The position numbers were made by a program, and so were the translations under genes. From the NCBI GenBank assembly GCA_963277665.1, contig OY728143.1, forward strand, positions 533,606,394 to 533,670,393: a stretch of 64,000 nucleotides of DNA. Reading direction: 5' to 3'. Within the stretch, counting starts at the first letter, position 1, and every line of letters begins with the position of its first letter. A model generated the notes under the pieces. That model was given only the letters and a program-made list of their open reading frames with translations, was not told where the DNA came from and made no database searches. Positions 1 through 13,800 of this stretch are shown here, piece by piece. This stretch comes from Viscum album (taxonomy: Eukaryota; Streptophyta; Magnoliopsida; Santalales; Viscaceae).

Positions 1-1904
1 TATTTGAATTTATTATTATAACCATTGAATAAAGTATGATATCATAATAGGATATTGATAAGATCCCATTTTTATATGGATGAGTTGGGATTCAGGATGG
101 AGCATGTATAAGAGAACCATACATGATGTTGGGACCTAATTGGGATGTTGTGGATGTGTCTCCATTTTTTGGATTGCATTTGAATGTTTATACATGAAAC
201 ATAAATTAAATGATAGTCATATTGTTTTGTTCAAAGGCTATTTATTATGATTTTTTTATTATAATGTGATTTTGTTCATTATTGGTTATTTTATTATTCT
301 CGTTATTTTTTATTATCATTTTTTTCCAGTTATTAATTCCTACTATTGTACCACTTTTATAATGGTGGTATTGTCTCCACATGATATATATTATACCCCC
401 TTGTAATTCAAAATCTTATGGAAAACGTGGAGGCGCATCTGTTGTCATGTAACCAACCCTATAATGAAATCAAAATGTGGAAATCTCTTGCGGACATTAT
501 ATTCATTGTATCTCAAGACATTTTATGTTTTAAGGAACATGGGTATGTGGTGTGTAATCTGCATTCACATTGTGTATATCAATATACCATATATAATTTA
601 CTTCCCCTCTTAATGGAAATGTTGAATGCTCATTAGATATTCATGGGGCATAATAAAGTAATTTACTTGAATGATTAATATTAAAATTAAAATGGAATTT
701 TATTGAAAATTAATAATTAATAAATAATTTATTTTTAACATAAATAACTTACCACAACCGAAAATAATTGAAATATAATATAAATATGTTATTGTAAAAT
801 TAAAATGTGACTTCTCTATTTCCACTTGAATGATTCATTAAAATATGAAGTGGATAGTCTTTAAATAACCACAAATGTTTTATTGGATTTCATGGATCAT
901 TTTTCAAATGTGATAAATGTGGAAATCATGACCAATGTAAAATTTAAATTGAATATTGACTTAGAAAACCCCATAACAAGGATATAATATTTTTTAAGTA
1001 ATATATATAATTGTTTTAATCAGATATAAATCTATAATTTCATGTAAGAGTATATTCATTCATTTATATAAATAATATTTGTATGAACTATTTCAGAATA
1101 AGGATGTTTTTCTTGTATGATCAAATTATTGAATTCTTCGAGAGGTGATATACACATGCTGAATTGATATATATACTACACTAAATCACTGTTAGGTTTT
1201 ATTATAAATAATCTACAATCATTTTTTTCTCATTTGGATCAAAATATTATACATTATGATCAAACGAATAAATGTATCTCTTATCATTATTAATAGAAAG
1301 GGAAGAAGTGAAATATGGTGAAATATATCCATTAGGCATAGTGATTATAAAATCATAATTAATCCAACACATTAAGATAAAAATGAATTTATTTTTGTAA
1401 GGTTTAGGATAAAAAATTATTTAATTACACAATAATCCATAAATAAATTAATAAACATTATCTTAAAAAATTACCAAATTTTATTATTTTTATTTTATTA
1501 AATACTCTAACATGAAAAATGAAAATATAATTTTGTCATTATCAAAATTGATATATTTCAGTAGAATTTATTTCAACACATCCTACTATAGAATTATTGA
1601 ATACAAAATCCTCATTGTAAATTAGTTAATACAAGAAAAAAATAATTTATTCATAAATAAAATATATGTTTAATGTATGGAAAATAAAATTTTTTTCTTT
1701 ATTTTTATATGAAAAATACATATTACATATAATAAAAAATAATTAATTATTCACATAATTACAAGAAATTATATACTACACTGAGAATATTTTTTACCCC
1801 AAAATGATAAACAAAATTATTCATCTCCCATGATAATAATAATTTTTCCAACAAATATATAAATTAAAATTATTTCATTCAATAAAAATACTTATTTTGG
1901 ACCC
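1..1904. other. A+T-rich DNA, no gene recognised
   Basis: Low-complexity, A+T-rich plant intergenic sequence. Both strands are full of stops. The longest open stretch (418-636, 72 codons, plus strand) resembles no family I know and has no supporting context. No LTR ends, tRNA-like sequence or repeat boundary was recognised here. Confidence 0.6.
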
Positions 1905-2783
1905 TCTAGGTGGGATTCTCTATTACGTTATGTTCCTCCCCTAGTTTCTCCAATCGATACCAGGTAGCTCTGTGAGTTCTTTTAGAAATGTTGGCATCCA
2001 TATCGATATTTTTCATGAGCATCTCCATATCTTCAATGATCCCCATAGGTGAACTGATAACTGAGAGTATGTGGATTTGAATAAAGGAGACCGTGCTATT
2101 AATCAGATTCACACTTCCACCAAAAGACAATAACCTATTTTTCCAATTGAGAACCCTCATCGTACATTCTGTTCATTATGGCTTCATAGAAGGCCTTTTT
2201 CACCAATCCTTATAAATAAGATCCCTAAGATACATCAGGTCAAACTACTTCCTTTGAATTCCCAATATGTCTTGAATTATCCAGTCCCATCGTCTTGAGC
2301 ATTTGTGGAAAATAAACACACTACTCTTACTAGCATAGACTTTTTGGCCACTAAGGTTTCCCTAATTTAACATAAGCTAAAAAAATTTACGCAAATATGA
2401 CATTATTACATTCATAATGTTGAGAATATATTTTTCCAAAATAATATGGGAGCATGAACTATCTCAGACTTGGGACCGATATGGCCAGATCTTCATGTCC
2501 CTCAATCATCTAAGCAATATTCGAGAAAGATACTCCTTTGAAATTATAAATAATGTTGGAGAAAGGGGGTATCCATGTCGCACCCCACAAACACTCTTGA
2601 AAAAACTAAAACATGTACCCATTAGCGATATAGTTATCCATGGAGAAGAGAAGAACCAAAATCATAAGTCACAAATCTATTCATGGAAACCCATTATTCT
2701 CATCACCCGCATTAAAAAACTATATTCACGTTTGTCATATGCCTTCTCCATATCAACCTAAATAATCATGTTGGAACCCACCA
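1905..2783 (-). pseudogene. LINE (L1-type) reverse transcriptase fragment
   Basis: A broken piece of the reverse transcriptase of a plant L1-type non-LTR retrotransposon, read right to left. Near 2,755-2,700 it starts with a VDMEKAYDKREYSFL block, the first catalytic-aspartate region of LINE RTs. Around 2,610-2,530 follows VCGVRHGYPLSPTLF, equivalent to the usual RGLRQGDPLSP motif. From 2,160 leftward comes NWKNRLLSFGGSVNLI, matching the WKxxxLSxGGRxxLI block near the RT C-terminus. Several in-frame stops interrupt it, and the YADD-like active-site segment (around 2,340-2,410) is not recognisable. The fragment stops exactly where the gypsy LTR begins at 2,784, so the upstream half was either cut off by that insertion or lost later; I did not find it on the far side. 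Family assignment is by motif and fairly secure. The element is dead. Confidence 0.75.
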
Positions 2784-5700
2784 TATAAGGCCCTAACCTT
2801 AAATATTACTTAATCATGAGATATTTCAAGAATACACATTAATGATCTTTTCAGGTTTAGAGTTTTAGAGAATTTGATCTTAAATCATGCATTACAGTCC
2901 ACATTTAAACCAGGTGGTTACATTAAAGACAATATTCACTTTTTGCATAAAAGGAAATAGATTTAAAAAAAATCAGAGATTCTTTCATGACACATCCTTG
3001 ATACTATCATCACATCATGTACCTTTCCCTTGACTTGTGAAAAACACTTTAAAAACTTGGGATGAGCATAAAAAGCTCAGTAAGAGATATAAAAGTACGA
3101 AATGAAGAAATTAGTCAATGTATACATAATAATTAATGAAATCATACTTTACTAATAAAACATAAGCACTTCAACATACCTCATAAAATCATTAATAAAT
3201 CATATAAATCTTAAGACATAATGTTACCTTAAGGCATTCATAACATTCTTATATAGGGAGTAACCCTCATGGTTACGTTTAGAATACCCATCACAATATA
3301 TTACCTAAATCCCTTCAGAGAAACCATATAGTTTAACCCCTTCGTGTTACACAATGCATTGCAGAGATATATTGGGCTCACCCAACCTTAGTTTATCATG
3401 GAACCACCCGTCTTCATAATCAATGTCCAAGAACCATAACATAATCATACCACATTAAAAATTTATAATAGAAACAGAAAATTTCCACATTTCAATCACA
3501 AGATATCAATACAACACATTGATATAATAAGAAATTATGAAAACCATTTTCAATACCAAAAAAAAGAGTAAAACATTGTATTTATTTTTCATTTTAAAAA
3601 AAGTTATTGCATGTAGAGGAAGCAAAACCTCAAATAATGGTCACGGCTGCAGAGAAGTCGTTGTCGCTGCATACGTATGACAAAAAAACATTCCCTTTTT
3701 TATTTAGAAAAATATTTCGTATAAAAATGTTTCCTTTTGAATAACGTAAAATTCAATGGGTTTTATACAACGTATAAATGAAAGTTGGGTATAAAACAAA
3801 ATATGCCTCAATGAAAGGAGATTGAGATGAAGTCCCATACCTCGGGTCTGACTTGACTCGACCATTTTATAACCTCCTGAATAATAAACATGAGTTAATT
3901 TCAACATTCAGAAGAACCTTTTTCAGGTTCATTATTCCTTTTATATCTCTTATTACCATTTCTTGAACACTATGTAATTATTTAATTAATAATGGTCGTT
4001 TTGTCGATCATTGGTACTTGAGTCAAAAATAAACTTCTTGTAATTACAAGTTGTTCATGTGATAAAATATCAATTATGTCCACAATTATATTCATTATGT
4101 AGATATCATATATATCAAATATATCTATTATATATATGCATTTATAATATTACATAACATTTAGAGGTATGAAATGTAATGAACCGTTCATGGAGACGGT
4201 AAGTCGTACGTACGCATGAACAGTACTTCCATTTCTATTTCCTATTTAATGGAATGGAATCATAATGATATAAATTTATATTATAAATCCAGTATAATAT
4301 CATATATAATATCATTTACTACATCCCTTATACACCCCACATATGGCATTAATGAATCAAATCACTTTGAGGGGGTGATATTCCATACTTCCTAAAATGA
4401 AGATATCGCGTTTACCTATAATGGAATCCATAATGGTATGAAATAAATGAAAAATAAAGAAGCATAAGGAAAACATAAACATATTATATATCATATATAA
4501 ATATAGTGACATCTTAATGGCCACTATTGAAGGCATTAGAAGAATATTGAGCAATCATTGTTTCATGAGGCAGAAATTATCCATCCACAAAAACAATATG
4601 TTCTTTAACAATTAGATGAAGGTGTGTGTAAGTGTAGCTTGAATCTATCTCATAACAACGTCCTAGTATATTTAAAATACTGTTGTTATTACAAAAAATG
4701 GAATTAAAAGAGATTAGGGGGTTGGAGAAGCAAAATAAAACAAAAGAACCAAAGTGAAGACATTACCTTTAAATCGGGTAACTCACCTTCGATTGAACCA
4801 AAAGGGTTTCTTGAAAAGCTTTCTGCCTAAGGTAAGGCTTCTAGGATGAAGAGAGGGATGTGTAGTGATTAAATGAGCAGAGTTTGGCTGGGCCAATGGC
4901 TTGAGATGTGTGGGTTAGGAGGAATTTTTGGGGACCTTTTATAAGAGGAGAGGAGGGGAACTCTTGGAAAGTCAATAAATGTTACCTTATATTGAAAAGA
5001 GTTTCAGATTTTAAAGGTCCTACATTGATATAAATCTAGTATAAGGTGATAATGGTTAGAGATATACTAATCCAATAGGTCATTGACATGTGTAAGTCTT
5101 AGATTTTACATCCTGTTTAAATTTTATTTAAATCGTTCATTACTGAGGTAATCACTACATTATTATGGTGTCATAAATAAATAAATTTATTTAATGTCTA
5201 AAATTTATAAAAAAATACTATGAAGATGGAAATGTTTTTATCTTTAAAATAAGTATTTATATTCTATGATATAATTTACACAGAAAAAACTAATTTTTTT
5301 TTACTCGGGTGATACATTCTTTAGTGATATTTTCTTTTCATTAAAAATAAAATGTTGAAGTGTCAGTTTCATCCAAAAGTGATTCCATAGGGTCCCAAAG
5401 TTTGGAATAAGGAATACCATGGTCGTCCATGATACAAAAAGTAGCATTAAGACACATGTTTGGGTCATTTTTTATTATTATGATTTTATTTTATTTTCCT
5501 CAACTACACGATTTCAAATTAATGAAGATAATTAAAGATAATTACCGTATTTTTTGTACAAAAGAGTATTAATTGAATAATTTGGACCTTCTGATTCCAA
5601 ATATGGAGTCAATTTTACCAAATTAGAAAGATATAAATTGAAATAATTAATTTAATAATAATTCCCTTTGTCAAAACATATAGGTGGGTTTTTAGAAACA

Positions 5701-6185
5701 ATATCTATGAAAAGATTGGCACTTGTTTATGCCCAATTTCAAAGTGAAATTAATAATAACGACCAAAATTGGATTAAATGGTAAAAATATATTCAAATTA
5801 CACTTTAATATCAATTAAAAAGATAATCTATCTATATAATTAAATTATATGAAAAATCAGTTTTGATGTAAAATGTAGTACTTATTACTATTCATTAAAA
5901 ATGAACATTATCGGAAAAATACCAAAAATTTATCCAAAGTAAATTTCAATTTACCAATCATAATGAATATGATTATTTTGGAAAATAGAGCATATAAAAT
6001 TGTCAAAATATTGATTTAAAAATGGTTTACCATCAAAAGACGGTAAAATAATCTTTTAAAAATAGTAGACAATTCTATGCTTAAGATTGAATTTATTCTC
6101 ATTTTAAGCCTTTAAAACACTATCTAATTCATAAATAGACATATATAAGAAATTATATTATTCATTACTTACTTGGGATGTTACA
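2784..6185 (-). repeat. 3' LTR of gypsy-1
   Basis: It begins on the plus strand with TATAAGGCCC and ends with GGGATGTTACA. In element orientation it therefore runs TGTAACATCC...GGGCCTTATA, a TG...TA terminus rather than the usual TG...CA. It repeats at 10,855 onward. The inner edge is fixed by the adjoining polypurine tract. It contains the palindrome CGTACGTACG near 4,208. No coding capacity was recognised; the small open frames inside it are not conserved in the partner LTR. Confidence 0.82.
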
Positions 6186-6200
6186 TCCTTCCCCCCTTTG
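6186..6200 (-). other. Polypurine tract of gypsy-1
   Basis: On the minus strand this reads AAAGGGGGGAAGGA directly before the 3' LTR start TGTAACATCC. This is the plus-strand priming site for second-strand cDNA synthesis in LTR elements. The equivalent site of the outer LARD-like element (39,486-39,501) is clearly homologous. Confidence 0.8.
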
Positions 6201-7700
6201 AAAATTCGATCCCCGCAATTGATTTACTTATCGAATAAGTGAGGGTATTTATCCCTCATTGCATTTTCAGATTCCCAAGTTGCCTCTTCAATCATGTGGT
6301 TTTTTCACAAAACCTTTACTTGATGAATAACCTTATTCTGCTACAATTTCTCCCTATGGTCAAGAATCTGAACTAATTTTTCCTCATAAGATAGATTCTC
6401 TTCTAGCTGAACTACCTTTGGACTCAAAACATGAGATGGATCTGGCATGTACATCCTTAACATTGAAACATGAAAAACATTGTGTACCTAAGATAAACTC
6501 GAAGGTAAAGCCACTTATTATGTAACTGATCCAACTCTCCCCAGAATTTCATACGGTCCAATGAACCTTGGACTCAGCTTTCCATTCATACCAAATCGCA
6601 TCACACTATTCCATGGTGATACTTTAAGAAAAACATGATCACCTACCTCAAAAGAGAGTTCCCTCCTCCTTCTGTCTGCATAACTCTTCTACATGCTCTG
6701 AGATGTTCACATGTGTCTCGTGTATCAGCTAAACTTTTTCTGCCAACTCTTCTACCAATTGTAGTCCCATCAACTTCAATTCACCAACATCATCCCAAAA
6801 AGCTGGAGTTCGACACTGCATCCCATATAATGCCTCAAATGATGCCATATGTATACTAGAATGAAAACTGTTATTATAAGAAAAATCAACCAAATAAAGA
6901 TATTGGTCCCAACTTCCATGATAATACATCAAAAAAGCACGTATAATATCCTCCAAATTCGGAATTGTTCGTTATGACTTCCCATCTGATTGAGGATGAA
7001 AAGTTGTAATAAAATTTATTTTAGTACCCTTGAACTTCTGAAGGCCTTTCTAAAAGTAATAAGTAAAATGGGATCACGATCAGATACAATGGAGAGGGGA
7101 ACTCCATGTAACCTGACTATCTCATTATGATACAAATGAAAAAGTTGATCTAGGAAAAAATTATCTCTTATAGCAAGGAAATGAGCAGATTTAGTCAAGA
7201 TATCAACAATAACCAAAATTTCATTATTACATCGAGGTGTATTCGACAATCCCACAACGAAGTCCATGGATATATATCTCCAATTTCCACTCTAGCACTG
7301 GTAAAGCCTAAAGCATCCCATTTGGTAACTGCTGCTCTACTTTATCCTATTTACCAGTCATACACTTCATAGTAAAATCATAATAATATCTTTTCATTCC
7401 ATCCACCAGTAGTACTCGCGAAGATATCTATACATCTTAGTACTGCCTGGATGAATTGAAAACGGAGAACTATGTATTTCACATAACAACTCTCTCTTCA
7501 AATGTGAATCAAAAGTCACACAAAATATCCTCCCAAATCTCAAAACAAAATCATTATCAATGTTGAATTTAGGAATCTTACATTTCTGAACCAGCTCTAC
7601 CTTTTTCTACAACACATTGTCTTGCTTTTGTGCATGCTTAATTCTGTCTGATAGAGAAGATTTCACAGATACCTGAAAAAAAAACAGAAGGACATCTTGC
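6200..7700 (-). pseudogene. gypsy-1 integrase with chromodomain-like tail (broken)
   Basis: Remnant of the integrase that inserts cDNA into the host genome. The N-terminal zinc-binding region lies around 7,700-7,380 (FSIHPGSTKMYRYLREYYWW block). The catalytic core starts at 7,267 with MDFVVGLSNT, where the expected first Asp is present, continues through VSDRDP near 7,080, and through a YNNSFHSSIHMASFEALYG block near 6,870. Leftward of 6,660 comes the C-terminal GDHVFLKVSPW...GKLSPRFIGPYEI region. A short HMIEEATWESENAMR segment near 6,290 resembles the end of a chromodomain, the module that steers chromoviruses to histone marks. Frameshifts and stops split it into at least three pieces. It is non-functional as it stands. 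Confidence 0.8.
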
Positions 7701-7739
7701 ACCGATAACATCTATGAAAAGTATCATCAAATCCATAAC

Positions 7740-8180
7740 CAAAGGATCACGTTCCAAATGTAACATTGTTAATTAAGAATTAATTTTTTGATTCAAAGCA
7801 TAATCCACTTTATTTTCTTTTCTCGGATGGTAATGTATTGTAAAATCATAATCCTTGATTAATTCTAGAAATCCCCTCTGTCTCATGTCCAATTCTTTCT
7901 GAGTGAACATATACTTTAAACTTTTGTGATCAGTATATATTTCACACTTTAAACCATACAAATTAAGCCTCCAAATATTTTAAGCGAAAACAATAGAAGC
8001 TAATTCCAAATCATGTGTAAGGTAATTTACCTCATGCATTTTCAACTGTTGTGAAGAATAAGCATTTAACTGATTATTCTACATTAGGAAGAAACCAATT
8101 TCATTCAATGAAGCATCACTGTAGATAAAAAATTCACCATTCCTAGAAGGTATTTCCAAAACTGGATCATTCTCTAATCA
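7740..8180 (-). pseudogene. gypsy-1 RNase H domain (broken)
   Basis: Remnant of the RNase H that removes RNA from the RNA/DNA hybrid during reverse transcription. A FFIYSDASLNEIGFFLM block near 8,130-8,080 carries the first catalytic Asp. Further left, [18 protein letters not shown] and a [17 protein letters not shown] block (7,961-7,790) match the conserved TDHKSL and PGKxNxVADALSR motifs, with the last altered. Stops separate the two halves. It continues directly from the RT fragment to its right. Confidence 0.78.
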
Positions 8181-9125
8181 TCTTTTCAATTCCTGAAAAT
8201 AATCATCACATTCTTTTGTCCAGATAAACATAACACCATTTCGAGTTTGCTTAGTCATTGGACTAGATAACCAGGAAAAATTTCTAACAAACCAACAGTA
8301 ATAACATGCCAAACTAAGGAATCTACGAATCTCAGTTAAATTTTTGGGTCTTGGACATTTTTCAACAACCATTGTTTTTGCAGGATCAATAGATATCCTA
8401 TATCTTGAAACAATATGACCAAGGAAATAAATTTGTTGCAACCAAACTTCACACTTATTGAATTTCCCATACAATTTATTTTCATTTAATGTTTTAAAAA
8501 TAACCCTTAAATGTATTTCAGGCTCCTCTTTACTTTTAGAAAACACCAAAATATCATCAATGAAAACAACCAAAAACATATCCAAGAACTCATGAAAAAT
8601 TATCTTCATAAGGTCCATGAAAAAAACAGGTGAATTGTTTATCCAAAAAGGCATTACTAAAAATTCATAATGGCCATATCTTGTTCGAAACGTAGTCTTC
8701 AGAATATATCATTCCTTTACCTTCACCTGATGGTACCCCGATCACCGGTAAATCTTTGAAAAATATTGAGCTCCCTGGAGCTGATCAAAAAAATCATCAA
8801 TATGAGGCAAAAGATATTTGTTATTAATAGTGATATTATTCAAGGCTCTATAATCAATGCAAAGCCTCATATAAACATCTTTCTTTTTAACAAATAAGAC
8901 AGAAGCACCCCATGGTGATGTGCTAGGTCGAATGGAACCTTTCTCTAACAAATCTTGTAATTTCTCCTTCAACTCTAAAAGTTCAATTTGAGACATTCGA
9001 TAAGGTCGTTTTGAAATTGGCTTAGCATCAGAAACTAAGTCAATAGTAAATTCAACATCCATATCTGGTATTATTCCAGGGAACTCATCAGGAAATACAT
9101 CAGGACACTCATTTACCACAGGCAC
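8178..9125 (-). pseudogene. gypsy-1 reverse transcriptase (one frameshift region)
   Basis: Copies retroelement RNA into DNA. The right part (9,125-8,742) holds the N-terminal linker [12 protein letters not shown], the fingers motif [14 protein letters not shown] and [19 protein letters not shown]. The left part (8,654-8,178) holds the palm motif VVFIDDILVFSK with both catalytic aspartates intact, then FNKCEVWLQQIYFLGHIVS and the IRRFLSLACYYCWFV connection. Between them (8,655-8,741) the frame shifts and a stop appears, but homologous codons (RGYHQVKVKE, RTRYGHYEFL) can still be read. Despite being dead, it keeps a complete set of RT motifs, which makes it a useful phylogenetic marker. Confidence 0.88.
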
Positions 9126-9275
9126 AAAATTAATCTGAACAGTTCCTTTGTTTTCAAAAATATGTTCAAGTTAACATTCATTTATATATTTTACAAGTTT
9201 ATCAGCCTCTTGATATGTTATCAACAGCAAGGGTTCATTCTTCTACATGAATTGAAAGTCATTATGAAAAGAAAC

Positions 9276-9600
9276 TTATTTATCTCTACAATCAATCTTA
9301 GCATGGTAAACAAAGAGCCAATTCATACTCAGGATAACATCAAACTCTACTATAGGTAAAACAATAAGGTTTGCAAGTAGGTTCTTTCCATGGATAAAGA
9401 TAAAAAGACTCTTATAATTTATTTTTGGCTCAACATCTCCCCCTGGTGTTTTTACCACAAGTTCAGGAGTCATTTATTGAAATGATATTAACAATTTACT
9501 TGAAAATTTTTCAGAGATGAAAGAATTTGTAGACCCCGAATCAAACAACAAATTGGCATAATCTGAGAAAACAAAAAATGTACTTGATACAAATTCATTT
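9276..9600 (-). pseudogene. gypsy-1 aspartic protease remnant
   Basis: Remnant of the retropepsin that cleaves the Gag-Pol polyprotein. The active-site triad block LLFDSGSTNSFIS is readable near 9,545-9,505. A stop at about 9,475 is followed by an open stretch that ends with FDVILSMNWLFVYHAKIDC, matching the conserved DVILGMDWLxxxxAxIDC of gypsy proteases. Its position between gag and RT fits the usual order. Confidence 0.78.
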
Positions 9601-9639
9601 TCTGGCCCAACATCTTATGAATTATTTGCAAAGGATTTC

Positions 9640-10730
9640 ACCACCCCTTTCTGCTTGTAGTCTAACTGCTTCCTATCGCTCGAGCTCTTTGTCAGACACT
9701 CATTTGTATTGTGACCCATCTCATTGCCCTTGAAGCATTTCACTAACTGTAAATCAAATTTGGTCTTACCATCACCTTGATCTTTTCCAGTGAAATCACG
9801 AGCCTTAGGTCCCGTATTACCACATCGGTATCACTTTCCAGAATTAAGAAGGCATTCCCCAGCATGCCTTTTACCACATTTATCACAAACTATAAATTTA
9901 TTTTTATTACCATCCGAACTTTTTGAATAATTCTTCCCTATATCCTGCCACCTCGGTCTCTTCTTCTATTGGCTGTTATAGAATACTTGATCCTTCAAAA
10001 AATCCATTTCCACCTTTTCATTACATTGAACATGATTTTCATAACCTTTTAACTCGTGAGAAGCTAAAACCCTTTGATATTTTTCCTTTAATCCTAATTA
10101 AAAATGATTGGTTTTACTATCAAGGTATCAGATAAAATTTGGAGCATACCTTGCCAATCAATTGAACCTTTTTTCAAAAGCAGCCACCCAGTCTTCCTCT
10201 TTTGTCAATTCCAAGAATTTCTTCCCATCCTATGTCAAACAGCCTTATAAAAATACTTCTCAAGAAACATACCTTTGAATTAATCCTAGTCAGGATCATC
10301 AATCTCATCAGCGTCCCAGATATTTTTAACCAACGACCACCACTGCTCTACTTCACCCTCCAAATGCTAAATAGAAAGGCAAACCTTTTGATTGTCTGAA
10401 CAACCCATGAAATAGAAAATATTCTCTAGTGCTTTAATCCACCCTTCAACTAACACATGGTCAGATGATCCTATATAGATTGGGGATGTTTCCTCATGAA
10501 ATGTTCCACCACTGACATGTTCTTCTGAGGTTGATCTGGCTGATCTCGTGCATGGATACCACCACTAATAATCGCTTGACTCAACTGCACCATTACTACA
10601 ACAAATTGTTCAGTTCCAATTCCAACCATCTTAGGATGCTAATTCGGATGGTCATTTCCTTCTGTATGCATTCCTAGCACTGCTTCTCTATTTCCTATGC
10701 GAAAAACCATTCTGAGCAAAGATGTCTTAG
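9640..10730 (-). pseudogene. gypsy-1 gag remnant
   Basis: Decayed structural Gag. On the right are matrix/capsid-like blocks (near 10,400: IFSISWVVQTIKRFAFLFSI; around 10,330: SSGGRWLKI) that resemble the retrotransposon-gag family. Toward the left lies a nucleocapsid-like region with a CDKCGKRHAGEC zinc-knuckle-like motif near 9,880 and a CFKGNEMGHNTNEC motif near 9,740 in which one Cys is lost. Several in-frame stops break it. The gag start is likely near 10,710 (MVFRIGNREAV), but this is uncertain. Confidence 0.68.
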
Positions 10731-10840
10731 ATGAAGCAACATGGTAATCTTTAAATTCTATATCATATCAATTTGACCATAAAAAAATATTTTGGATAGT
10801 CATTTATTATAATTATAACTTCTAATGTTATCTAAATGGA

Positions 10841-10852
10841 CCTATAATACCA
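10841..10852 (-). other. Degenerate tRNA-Met primer site of gypsy-1
   Basis: The minus strand reads TGGTATTATAGG, two bases downstream of the 5' LTR end. The family norm for a tRNA-Met primer-binding site is TGGTATCAGAGC, so this copy has several substitutions. Its exact spacing from the LTR edge supports the call. Confidence 0.65.
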
Positions 10853-10854
10853 AC

Positions 10855-13800
10855 TATAAGGCCCCAACCTTAAAAATTACTTAATCGTGAGATATTTCAA
10901 GAATACACATTGATGATCTTTTCAGGATTAGAGTTTTAGAGAATGAGATATTAAATCATGCATTACATTCCATATTTAAACAATGTGGTTACATTAAAGA
11001 CAATATTCTATTTTCCCATCAAAGGAAACATATTTAAAACAAAACATTGATTATTTCATGAAACTTCCTTGAAACTATCATCACATCCCGGACATTTCCC
11101 ATGACCTGTTAAAATCATTTTAAAAACATGGGATGAGCATAAAAAGATCAGTAAGGGATATAAAAGTACGAAATGAAAACATTAGTCCATGTATACATAA
11201 GAATTAATGAAATCATACTTTACTCTTAAAACATAAGCACTTTAACATATCTCATCAAATCATTAATAAATCATAGAAATCATAAGACATTAAGGTAAGT
11301 TGAGGCAATCATAACATTCTTATGTAGCTAGTAACCCTCATGGTTACGTTTGGAATACCCATCACAGTATATTCCCAAAATCTCTTTGGAGAAACCTTAG
11401 GATTTAACCCCTTCATGTTACCCAATTATTTGAAGGGCTATATCAGGCTCACCCTCCCTTATATTATCACAGAATAACCCATCTTCATAATCAATTCCCA
11501 AGAACCAAAAAATAATTGTATCACATAAAACATGCATAAAGGAAACATAAAATTTCCATATTTCAATCACAAGATATCAACACAACAAATTGATATAATA
11601 AAAAAATTATGAAAACCATTTTCAATACCAAAATAAATGAAAATTAAAACATGGTATTTATTTTTCATTTTTAAAAAATTTATGGCTTGTAGAAGAATAT
11701 GAAACTCAAATAATGGTCACGGTGGCGGAGAAGTCATTGTCGCCGCATACGTTTGACAAAAAAACAGTCCCTTTTTCCATTTAGTAAAATGATTCATATA
11801 AAAAATATTCCTTTTGAATAAAGTAAATTTCAAATGGGTTTATACACCGTATAAAATAATGTTGTGTATAAAACAAAATATGCCTCAATGAATGGAGATT
11901 GAGACGAAGTCCCATACCTCGGGTCCGACATCACTCGATCATTATTTAACATCCTAAATAATAAACTTGAGTTAATTTATACATTAATAAGAACATTATT
12001 CAAGTTCATTATTCCTTTTATATCACTTATTACCATTTCATGACCACTATGTAATTATTTATGTTAATAATGGTCGTTTTGTCGATCATTGGCACTTGAG
12101 TCAAAAACAAACTTCTTATAATTAAAAGTTGTTCATGTGATAAATTATTCATTCTATAAAAAATTATATTCATGGTGTAGATATCATATATATCATATAT
12201 ATCTAGTATAAACATGAATTTATAATATTACATAACATTTAGAGGTATGAAATGAAATGCACCATTCATGGAGACGGTAAGACGTACGTACGCATGAACG
12301 CTACTTCCATTTCTATATCCTATTTAATGGAATGGAAAAATAATTATATAATGGAATATTATAATTCCAGTATAATATCATATATAGTATCATTAACGTC
12401 ATCCTTTATACGTCCCACATATGGAATTAACGAATCAAATCACTTTGAAAGGCGGTAGTCCGCACTTCCTAAAAAGAAGATATCATGTTTAGCCATAATG
12501 GAAACCATAAAGTTAAGACATAAATGAAAAATACAGAAGATTAAGGAAAAAATAAACATATTATATATCAGATATAAATATAGTTACATCTTAATGGACA
12601 CCTTTTAAGGTGTCATAAGAATATTGAGCAATCATCATTTCGTGAGGCAGAAATTTTCCATCCACGGAAACCGTTTTCTTTTTAACCATTAGATGAAGTT
12701 GTGTGTAAGTGTAGTTAAAATAATTCACATAAAAACATCCTAGTATATTTAAGATACTGGTATTGTTACAAATTAAAGGAATAAAAAGATATTTGGGGGT
12801 TGGAGAAGCAAAATATATCAAAAGAACAAAAGTGAGTACATTACCTTAAAATCGGGTAACTCCAATTGGTTTGAACCAAAATCGTTTATTGAAGAGCTTT
12901 ATACTGAAGTTAAGGATTCTAGGATTAATATAGGGATGTGGAGAGATTAAATGAATATAGTTTGGCCAAGAAAATGGCTTGAGAGGTGTGGGTAAAGAGG
13001 TAGATGTGGGGGCCTTTTATAAGAGGAGAGGAGGGGCACTCTTGGAATGTCAAGAAATGTTACTTTATATTGAAACGAGTTTCTGTTTTTAAAGGTACCA
13101 CATTGATATATTTCTAGGATATGGTTAAAAGGGTTCAAAATATACTAATCCAATAGGTTTTTGACAAGTGTAGGTATTAAATTTTACATTATGTTTTCAT
13201 TTTATTTAAATAGTTCATTAATGAGGTAATTGCTGCATCATCATGGTGTCATAAATAAATTAATTTATTTAATGTCTCAAAATTATATAAAAATACTATG
13301 ATATAATAAATTGTTTTAGATTTAAAAATAAATATTTATATACTAAGATATCATTTACACAGACAAACCTATAAATGTTTTACTCGGGTGATACATTCGT
13401 TAGTGATATTCACCTTACATTAAAAATAAAATGATAAAGTGTCACTTTCACCCAAAAGTGATTCCATGGGGTCCCAAAGTTTGGCACAAGGCATCCCATG
13501 GTCGTCCATGACCCAACTAGTAGCATTGGGACACTTTTTGGGGTCATTTTTTATTATTATGATATTTTTTTTATTATCCTTAACTACCTGATTACTAATT
13601 AATCAGGATAATTAACGATAATTACCGCTCTTACTATTCATAATGTCCAAAATCAAAAGAGTCTTAATTACATAATTTGGACCTTATTATTCCAAATATG
13701 GAATCCATTTACCGAATTCCCAACATAGAATTTTCAATATTTAATTTAAAAATTATTTCTATTGTCAAAACAAATAGCATGTTTTTTAGAAACAATATCT

